Shown piece after piece: positions 7,830-12,226 of a DNA stretch of 12,226 nt (position 1 is the stretch's first letter; each line of letters opens with the position of its first letter). A model generated the notes under the pieces. That model was not told where the DNA came from. It did no database searches and saw only the letters and a list, made by a program, of their open reading frames with translations. The position numbers and the translations under genes are program-made. Source of the stretch: Kineosporiaceae bacterium (GTDB taxonomy: Bacteria > Actinomycetota > Actinomycetes > Actinomycetales > Angustibacteraceae); assembly GCA_027345905.1 (NCBI GenBank), contig DAIETC010000266.1, positions 1-12,226 on the forward strand, given 5' to 3'.

Positions 7830-8414
7830 CTACGGGTGTAGGGCGTCGAACTCGGCGTCCGCGACGAGGTCACTGTCGACGTCCAGTCGCAGGTGCGCGA
7901 GGATCGACAGCACCACCCGCAAGGCGCTCGCCGCCCGGGCTCCCCAGCTGGACAGGTACGAGAACTGCCACCACCACAGCGCCTCGTCGACCCGGCCGGC
8001 CTCGAAGTGCCGCAAGCCGTGCGCGAGGTCGGCGGCAACGGCGGCCAGGTCACCGGACAACGAACCATGGACCACCGCGCCGCTGAGCACCGGGTCGATC
8101 GCCTCGACGTACTCGTCGAGCCCGTCGAAGACGTTCGCCAGCGCGGTCCGCAGCGGGTCGACATCGGGGTCCGGGCCGGCATCGGGCTCGAACCGCTCGC
8201 TGGGCACGACGTCCACGATCGCCCCGAGCCGGGCGCCGACGACCTGCACCTGTGACAGCGCCAGCAGGACGACGGGCAGCGCGACGTCCGGGGTCGTGCC
8301 GCTCGCGACCGTGGTCGACGCCTCCAGGTAGGCGCGCACGCCGGAGGCGGTCTCGGCGGCGAGCACAGCCAGCTCGCCGCGTTCGGTGTCGGAGGGGGGC
8401 TGCGGGTCAGGCAT
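7830..8414 (-). CDS. DUF5063 domain-containing protein
   Basis: A 194-residue, acidic, probably cytosolic and largely helical protein with no membrane segment or signal peptide. Its function is unknown. It resembles the DUF5063 family, which I know as a companion of recR in actinobacteria; the tryptophan-rich stretch ALWWWQFSYLSSWGARAASAL (split here as ALWWWQFSYL and SSWGARAASAL) near residues 148-168 is the most distinctive part. The ATG at 8414 was chosen because the encoded MPDPQPPSDTERGELAVLA start lies at the end of recR, overlapping it by 8 bp (ATGCCTGA) in a different frame, with GCAGG about 7 bases upstream. Earlier in-frame starts lie inside recR and are less likely. Close coupling to recR suggests a DNA-repair-linked or merely co-expressed role, but nothing in the sequence proves it. 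Confidence 0.85.
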   Translation of the reverse strand: MPDPQPPSDTERGELAVLAAETASGVRAYLEASTTVASGTTPDVALPVVLLALSQVQVVGARLGAIVDVVPSERFEPDAGPDPDVDPLRTALANVFDGLDEYVEAIDPVLSGAVVHGSLSGDLAAVAADLAHGLRHFEAGRVDEALWWWQFSYLSSWGARAASALRVVLSILAHLRLDVDSDLVADAEFDALHP

Positions 8415-9006
8415 CGAGCAGCCTGCGTCCCTCGAAGGCCCGCCCGAGGGTGACCTCGTCGGCGTACTCCAGGTCGCCACCCACAGGCAGGCCGGAGGCG
8501 ATCCGGGTGACCCGCAGGCCCATGGGCCGCAGCATCCGGGCCAGGTAGCTCGCGGTCGCCTCCCCCTCCAGGTTGGGGTCGGTGGCCAGGATGATCTCGG
8601 TGACCACCCCGTCGGCGAGCCGGGCCATCAGCTCACGCATCCGCAGGTCGTCCGGGCCGATGCCGTCGATCGGGCTGATCGCTCCACCGAGCACGTGATA
8701 GCGGCCCCGAAACTCTCGGGTCTTCTCGACTGCAACGACATCCTTGGGCTCCTCGACCACGCACAGCACGCTGAGGTCACGACGGGGGTCGCGACAGATC
8801 CGACACTGCTCGTCCTGCGCCACGTTGCCGCAGGTCAGGCAAAAGCGCACCTTGTCCTTGACCTCGGTGAGGGCGAGGACCAGCCGGCGCACGTCGACCG
8901 GGTCGGCTTGCAGCAGGTGAAAGGCGATCCGCTGCGCGCTCTTGGGGCCGACGCCGGGCAGCCGCCCGAGCTCGTCGATCAGGTCCTGAACCACTCCCTC
9001 GTACAC
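8407..9006 (-). CDS. recR: Recombination mediator protein RecR
   Basis: A 199-residue protein of standard RecR length. RecR works with RecO (and RecF) to load RecA onto single-stranded DNA at gaps. Domains are in the expected order: helix-hairpin-helix GRLPGVGPKSAQRIAFHLL (14-32), a four-cysteine zinc finger with Cys56, Cys59, Cys68 and Cys71, a Toprim domain starting at VLCVVEEPKDVVAVE with ATDPNLEGEATA further on, and the C-terminal Walker-B-like GLPVGGDLEYADEVTLGRA. The start is the GTG at 9006 (MYEGVVQDLIDELGRLPG is the usual N-terminus) with only a weak AGG upstream. It follows dnaX by 38 bp, probably in one transcript. The ybaB/ebfC gene that often lies between them is absent. The DUF5063 gene overlaps its end. 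Confidence 0.97.
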   Translation of the reverse strand: MYEGVVQDLIDELGRLPGVGPKSAQRIAFHLLQADPVDVRRLVLALTEVKDKVRFCLTCGNVAQDEQCRICRDPRRDLSVLCVVEEPKDVVAVEKTREFRGRYHVLGGAISPIDGIGPDDLRMRELMARLADGVVTEIILATDPNLEGEATASYLARMLRPMGLRVTRIASGLPVGGDLEYADEVTLGRAFEGRRLLDA

Positions 9007-9044
9007 AGGCCCGAGCCTACGTGCTCAGCGGGCCCGACCGGGGA

Positions 9045-10949
9045 TCAGGACCGGCGCGGCGGGGAGCTCGGCCTGGCGGGCGCCGCGCCGGGGTCGGTCT
9101 CGTCGATGACGCGCCCGCCAAGGAACTGCTCGACCACCGGGCGCCCGACCATGGCACTGTCGGTTACGTCGGTGTCCTCGCTGGTGGCCACGTCGTCGGC
9201 CGGTTCGACTCGAGAGGGCGGACGTCGGCGGCTGGGCCCCGGGGGTGCGGGGGGGTCGGCCGGCGACGGCCAGTCGACGGGATCCGCGTCGGGCGGACGA
9301 AGGCCCAGGTCGCCTGGTGCTGCGGTCGAGGGCGGATGCGTCGCGGCATGCACTCCCTCGACCTGTGCGTCTACGCCGAGCACGTCGATGAGCGCCTGGC
9401 GCACGAACTGCCCATGCGGGCCGGTGCGGAACGTGCTGGTCAGCCCGGCAGTGGACAGTCCGAGCAGGAGGCGGCGCCCGTCGTACTCGAGCACCTGCGC
9501 GTGGTCGCGCACCAGCGACCAGGTCATCTTCTTGACCAAGGACAGTCGGGTGATGACGTCCGGCCACGCCCGACGGATGGCCTCGACGTCGAGCTGCCCA
9601 GGCGCTGGGGGCGCCGAGTCGGCCGAGTCGTCGGGCCGATCGGGCGAGCCTTCGTCGGCGCTGGTGACCTCGGGCCAGTGCGGCGCTGGCGGCGCGCTGG
9701 CCCGCAGATCCGGCGCGCCCTGAGCGCCGGCGGACTCTCCCGCGGGAGAGTGCGACCCGGCGGGGACGGCGGGCGGCGGGCTGAGCGCGGCGGCACCCAG
9801 TCGGCGCTCGATGCGGTCCAGGCGCGCGCCGTACCCGTCCGGGCCGTCGGCGCCCGGCAGCAGGACTCGGGCACACAGCAGTTCAAGCTGCAGGCGTGGC
9901 GCCGTCGCACCCGTGAACTCGGTGAGCCCGGTGTTGACCAGGTCCGCCGCGCGGCTGAGCCCGCTGGGGCCGAAGTGGACCGCCTGCTGGCGAATCCGCT
10001 CGAGCTGGTCTTCGGCCAGGCCGGGCAGGATCGCGTGCGCGCCGTCCGGCGCCGCGGCCACGACGATCAGGTCGCGCAACCGCTCGAGCAGGTCTTCGAC
10101 GAAACGGCGTGGTTCGTGCCCCGACTCGATCACCTTGTCGACCACCCGAAAGACGGTCGCGGCGTCGGCGACCGCGAAGGCCTCGACGACGTCGTCGAGC
10201 AGCGCCGCATCGGTGTAGCCCAGCAGGCTCACGGCGCGCTCGTAGCCGATGCCGTCAGCACCCGAGCCGGCGATGAGCTGGTCGAGCACCGACAACGAGT
10301 CGCGCACCGAACCGGCACCGGCCCGGACGACGAGCGGCAGCACGCCCTTGTCGACGCGGACCTGCTCGGCCTCGCACAGGCTGGCCAGGTAGTCCTGCAG
10401 CACGGCTGGGGGGACGAGCCGGAAGGGGTAGTGGTGGGTGCGCGAGCGGATCGTCGCGATGACCTTCTCCGGCTCGGTGGTCGCGAAGATGAACTTGACG
10501 TGTGGCGGCGGCTCTTCCACGACCTTCAGCAACGCGTTGAAACCTTGCGGCGAGACCATGTGCGCCTCGTCGATGATGTAGATCTTGAAGCGGCTCGCGG
10601 CGGGCGCGAAGGACGCCTTCTCGCGAAGGTCGCGCGCGTCGTCCACCCCGCCGTGGCTGGCGGCGTCGATCTCGATCACGTCCACGGTGCCCGGGCCACC
10701 GCGCGCCAGCTCGACGCACGAGCCGCAGCTGCCGCACGGGGTCGGCGTCGGGCCCTGCTCACAGTTCAGCGCGCGGGCCAGGATGCGCGCGCTGGTGGTC
10801 TTGCCGCAGCCCCGCGGGCCGCTGAACAGGTAGGCGTGGTTGACGCGGTCGCTGCGCAGCGCCTGCATCAAGGGTTCGGTCACATGCTGTTGGCCGATGA
10901 CGTCGGCGAACGTCTCCGGCCGGTAGCGGCGGTACAAGGCGGTGGACAC
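9045..10949 (-). CDS. dnaX: DNA polymerase III subunits gamma and tau
   Basis: A 634-residue AAA+ ATPase that forms the core of the clamp loader and bridges polymerase III at the replication fork. Visible are GPRGCGKTT (Walker A, 44-52), a zinc module with Cys63, Cys72, Cys75 and Cys78, DEAH at 127-130 (Walker B), and TTEPEKVIATIRSR (sensor 1 and arginine-finger region). The AAA+ lid and collar domain follows to about residue 365. After that comes a Pro/Ala-rich linker (about 370-445), a short tau-type C-terminal domain with RRAWPDVITRLSLVKKMTWSL, and a disordered Pro/Ser/Arg tail. The start is the GTG at 10949, with AGGG 7 bases upstream. I saw no A-run slippery site for a gamma form. It heads the recR-DUF5063 transcript and is divergent from the kinase-like gene. 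Confidence 0.97.
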   Translation of the reverse strand: MSTALYRRYRPETFADVIGQQHVTEPLMQALRSDRVNHAYLFSGPRGCGKTTSARILARALNCEQGPTPTPCGSCGSCVELARGGPGTVDVIEIDAASHGGVDDARDLREKASFAPAASRFKIYIIDEAHMVSPQGFNALLKVVEEPPPHVKFIFATTEPEKVIATIRSRTHHYPFRLVPPAVLQDYLASLCEAEQVRVDKGVLPLVVRAGAGSVRDSLSVLDQLIAGSGADGIGYERAVSLLGYTDAALLDDVVEAFAVADAATVFRVVDKVIESGHEPRRFVEDLLERLRDLIVVAAAPDGAHAILPGLAEDQLERIRQQAVHFGPSGLSRAADLVNTGLTEFTGATAPRLQLELLCARVLLPGADGPDGYGARLDRIERRLGAAALSPPPAVPAGSHSPAGESAGAQGAPDLRASAPPAPHWPEVTSADEGSPDRPDDSADSAPPAPGQLDVEAIRRAWPDVITRLSLVKKMTWSLVRDHAQVLEYDGRRLLLGLSTAGLTSTFRTGPHGQFVRQALIDVLGVDAQVEGVHAATHPPSTAAPGDLGLRPPDADPVDWPSPADPPAPPGPSRRRPPSRVEPADDVATSEDTDVTDSAMVGRPVVEQFLGGRVIDETDPGAAPARPSSPPRRS

Positions 10950-10966
10950 GCATCGACCCTAACCGT

Positions 10967-10988
10967 CGGCACCCACGGGTGGGCGCCG
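10967..10988. repeat. Inverted repeat in the dnaX / kinase-like divergent gap
   Basis: CGGCACCCAC (10967-10976) and GTGGGCGCCG (10979-10988) are complementary except for one pair, with 2 bases between. It fills the middle of the 66-bp gap between divergent starts. It could be an operator or a chance GC-rich repeat; no promoter elements are clear here. Confidence 0.5.
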
Positions 10989-11015
10989 CCCTGCACAGCG
11001 CGGGATCATCACCCC

Positions 11016-11564
11016 GTGACGACCAGCGACGAGCCCGCGCAGCGCCCCGGGCGGGTGTGGCTCGCCGGCCTGATGGCCTCGGGAAAGTCGACCGTGGGGC
11101 GCGAGCTGGCCAGGCGGCGGGGGTGGCACTATGTCGACAACGACGCGAGCATCCAGGCGATGGCCGGCCAGAGCAGCGTGGCGTTGGCCGCGCAGGGCGG
11201 TGCGGTGCTGCACGAGTGGGAGGCCCGGCTGGTGGCCCACCTGGTGGGCCTGACGGCACCGGTGGTCGCGGGCATCCCGGCGAGCATCGCAGACCGGCCC
11301 GACGACCTGCAGCTGCTGCGCCGCAGCGGCCTGCTGGTCTTCCTGCGCTGCGATCTCGACACTCTCGTACGCCGGGTCGCGGCCGACCCGCCGCGGCCAT
11401 GGCTGGGTGCCGACGTGCGCCCCCTGCTGCGCGCCATGGTGCGCCGTCGCGACCCCGTGCTGACCGCCGTCGCGCACCTGGTGCTGGACGCGACGCAGCC
11501 GGTGGGCGCAGTGGTCGACCGGATCGAACTGGAGCTGGACACCGCCGGCTGGGGCCGGGAGTGA
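11016..11564 (+). CDS. Shikimate-kinase-like P-loop kinase, substrate uncertain
   Basis: A 182-residue P-loop protein that would usually be labelled shikimate kinase. Support: Walker A GLMASGKST (18-26), YVDNDASIQAMAG matching the shikimate kinase DxD...IE region, GQSSVALAAQGGAVLHEWE matching the next helix, PRPWL matching the lid RPLL, and RRRDPVLTAVAHLVLDA near the end. However, the glycine triplet and the arginine that bind shikimate in authentic AroK (GGG, and the Arg of FRxIE) are replaced by AGIPASIAD and LHEWEA. Nucleoside or sugar-like kinase activity on another substrate is therefore possible. The GTG at 11016 is the chosen start, with a weak ribosome-binding site; a GTG at 11055 is an alternative but lies very close to the P-loop. 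No other aro gene is nearby. Its stop codon touches the 3' end of the SRP RNA gene on the other strand. Confidence 0.82.
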   Translation: MTTSDEPAQRPGRVWLAGLMASGKSTVGRELARRRGWHYVDNDASIQAMAGQSSVALAAQGGAVLHEWEARLVAHLVGLTAPVVAGIPASIADRPDDLQLLRRSGLLVFLRCDLDTLVRRVAADPPRPWLGADVRPLLRAMVRRRDPVLTAVAHLVLDATQPVGAVVDRIELELDTAGWGRE

Positions 11565-11650
11565 CCCCCCGCGCACCCGGCAGAGCTCACCTGCCCTTGC
11601 TGCCTTCCGGCCCTGGGGGAGTTCAGCGAGGTGCCGCCGCACGAGGGGTC
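11563..11650 (-). ncRNA. ffs: Signal recognition particle RNA, small bacterial type (4.5S)
   Basis: On the minus strand, the hallmark apical stem CAGGGCCGGAAGGCAGCAAG is present, with the GGAA tetraloop at 11608-11605 and the asymmetric internal loop that binds Ffh. The flanking CACCTCGCTGAACTCCC is nearly the same as in other actinobacterial SRP RNAs. The ends pair: GACCCC...GTGC at 11650 onward with GCGCGGGGGGTC near 11563. This RNA joins Ffh to deliver membrane proteins to the translocon. The ends are set by pairing and may be off by a few bases. The 3' end overlaps the stop codon of the convergent kinase-like gene. Confidence 0.93.
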
Positions 11651-11657
11651 GGCGTCC

Positions 11658-11663
11658 ACTGTA
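11658..11663 (-). promoter_or_regulatory. Probable -10 box of the SRP RNA gene
   Basis: TACAGT on the minus strand ends 7 bases before the inferred RNA 5' end at 11650, the right spacing for transcription to begin exactly at the base of the closing stem. The -35 region (about AACGTC) is poor. Confidence 0.45.
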
Positions 11664-11709
11664 CAAGCACTCTGGTGATCGACGTTGCTGCGCAGATGCG
11701 GGGCTCGGG

Positions 11710-11715
11710 TACCCT
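11710..11715 (+). promoter_or_regulatory. Possible -10 box of tRNA-Ser
   Basis: TACCCT lies 7 bases before the mature tRNA 5' end, with TTGCTG 19 bases further upstream as a weak -35. If used, the transcript would begin at or very near the mature end, leaving little or no 5' leader. Confidence 0.35.
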
Positions 11716-11722
11716 CGGCGGC

Positions 11723-11811
11723 GGAGGATTCGCATAGTGGCCTAGTGCGCACGATTGGAAATCGTGTTGGGTTAATCACCCTCGCGGGTTCAAATCCCGC
11801 ATCCTCCGCCA
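11723..11811 (+). tRNA. tRNA-Ser, anticodon GGA
   Basis: The cloverleaf is complete. The acceptor arm is GGAGGAT (11723-11729) with ATCCTCC (11801-11807), then discriminator G and an encoded CCA (11809-11811). The anticodon stem CGATT-GGA-AATCG puts GGA at 11757-11759, reading UCC and UCU codons. The T arm is GCGGGTTCAAATCCCGC. A long variable arm, TGTTGGGTTAATCACCCTC, marks it as a class II serine tRNA. It ends 3 bases before the stop codon of the convergent Nramp-like gene. Confidence 0.97.
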
Positions 11812-11814
11812 GGC

Positions 11815-12226
11815 TCAGAGGGTCCTGAAGTACACGACGGCGGCAGCGGCCATGACACCGACCGTCAGCCAGCCGAGGCCCTTGGCCAGCCAGCCGTTGA
11901 CCTGCTCGCGCATGATCTCGCGATCGTTGGAGATGAGCATGACCAGCACCAGGAAGGGTGCTGCAGCGACACCGTTGATCGATGCGCTCACGACCAGCAG
12001 GTGGATCGGGTTGACGTTCAGCGCCGACATCAGGGTGCCACCCAAGGTGCCGACGAGCACGAGTCCGTAGAAGACGGGCGCCTTTCGGGGCGATCGCGAG
12101 AAGCCCCACTGCTTGCCCAGCAGCCCGGCCATACCGACCGAACCCGAGCCGGCCAGGACGGGCACGGCGAGCATGCCGGAGCCGATGAACCCGAGGGCGA
12201 ACAGCGCCTCGGCGTACGGACCGGCA
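11815..12226 (-). CDS. Nramp-related divalent metal transporter (N-terminus beyond window)
   Basis: The last 136 residues of an inner-membrane transporter; the rest lies past the right edge. It starts in frame at AGPYAEALFALGFIGSGMLAV (given here as AGPYAEALFAL and GFIGSGMLAV), followed by PVLAGSGS, an Nramp-type transmembrane run. The segment NPIHLLVVSASINGVAAAPFLVLVMLISNDREIM (parts NPIHLLVVSA, SINGVAAAPF and LISNDREIM) is typical of a clade related to, but distinct from, classical MntH. Four hydrophobic segments are visible. Nramp relatives carry Mn2+, Fe2+ or other divalent ions with protons; the ion-binding first helix is not in view, so no specificity can be assigned. The TGA at 11817-11815 lies 3 bases from the convergent tRNA-Ser. 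Confidence 0.85.
   Translation of the reverse strand, partial: AGPYAEALFALGFIGSGMLAVPVLAGSGSVGMAGLLGKQWGFSRSPRKAPVFYGLVLVGTLGGTLMSALNVNPIHLLVVSASINGVAAAPFLVLVMLISNDREIMREQVNGWLAKGLGWLTVGVMAAAAVVYFRTL

Noticed and set aside
8415..8480. Longer N-terminus for the DUF5063 protein starting inside recR
   Set aside because: The added residues are a shadow of the recR C-terminus; the ATG at 8414 gives the natural coupled start.
9500..9560. Programmed frameshift in dnaX at the Lys-Lys codons
   Set aside because: The codons are AAGAAG without an A-run slippery heptamer or a clear following stem; only the full-length tau form is supported.
9021..11015. Very long plus-strand open frame continuing upstream of the kinase-like gene
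   Set aside because: It is the antisense of dnaX, kept open by GC-rich codon bias, with no family resemblance; only the part after the GTG at 11016 is real.
11795..11811. tRNA-Ser 3' end as an integration (att) site
   Set aside because: No second copy of the tRNA 3' end and no integrase are visible in the window, and the gene abuts an ordinary transporter gene.

Overview
The window is from a high-GC Gram-positive (actinobacterial) chromosome. The evidence is the strong G/C bias at third codon positions, frequent GTG starts, tightly overlapping operons, a short bacterial SRP RNA, and the order dnaX - recR - DUF5063 - lysC. That order is a recognisable part of the conserved actinobacterial dnaX/recR/lysC neighbourhood. 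The genus cannot be fixed from the sequence alone.

Layout. (1) 1-2900, minus strand: a three-gene operon of a DHA2-type 14-TM drug/H+ antiporter, a MarR-family regulator and a dienelactone hydrolase. The last gene runs off the left edge. The genes overlap one another, and the set looks like a self-regulated efflux and detoxification unit. (2) 2901-3134: a divergent intergenic region holding an AT-rich promoter for the efflux operon, a long inverted repeat, and a DtxR/IdeR-type iron box just before the next gene. (3) 3135-5883, plus strand: a ZIP-family metal transporter followed 10 bp later by an S9-family serine peptidase with an in-frame GAGGGC microsatellite between its two domains. (4) 5885-6430, plus strand: a YefM/RelB-RelE type toxin-antitoxin pair. 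Its promoter looks leaderless, and a palindrome covers the antitoxin start codon. (5) 6450-10949, minus strand: a hairpin between convergent genes, then (in transcription order) dnaX, recR, a DUF5063 protein and aspartokinase (lysC). No ybaB/ebfC gene lies between dnaX and recR. No asd follows lysC here; the toxin-antitoxin pair occupies that place. (6) 11016-11564, plus strand: a P-loop kinase that resembles shikimate kinase but lacks its shikimate-binding glycines. (7) 11563-11811: the SRP RNA gene (minus) and tRNA-Ser(GGA) (plus), transcribed away from each other. (8) 11815 to the right edge, minus strand: the C-terminal third of an Nramp-related metal transporter.

The core housekeeping block (DNA polymerase III tau/gamma, recombination repair, aspartate-family amino acid synthesis, SRP RNA, tRNA) is therefore flanked by accessory genes: metal transport, efflux, a peptidase and a toxin-antitoxin system. 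I see no CRISPR array, insertion sequence or phage gene. Nothing in the window is clearly a wholly new system. The most useful leads are the atypical shikimate-kinase-like protein, the iron box before the ZIP-peptidase pair, and the leaderless, palindrome-covered toxin-antitoxin start.
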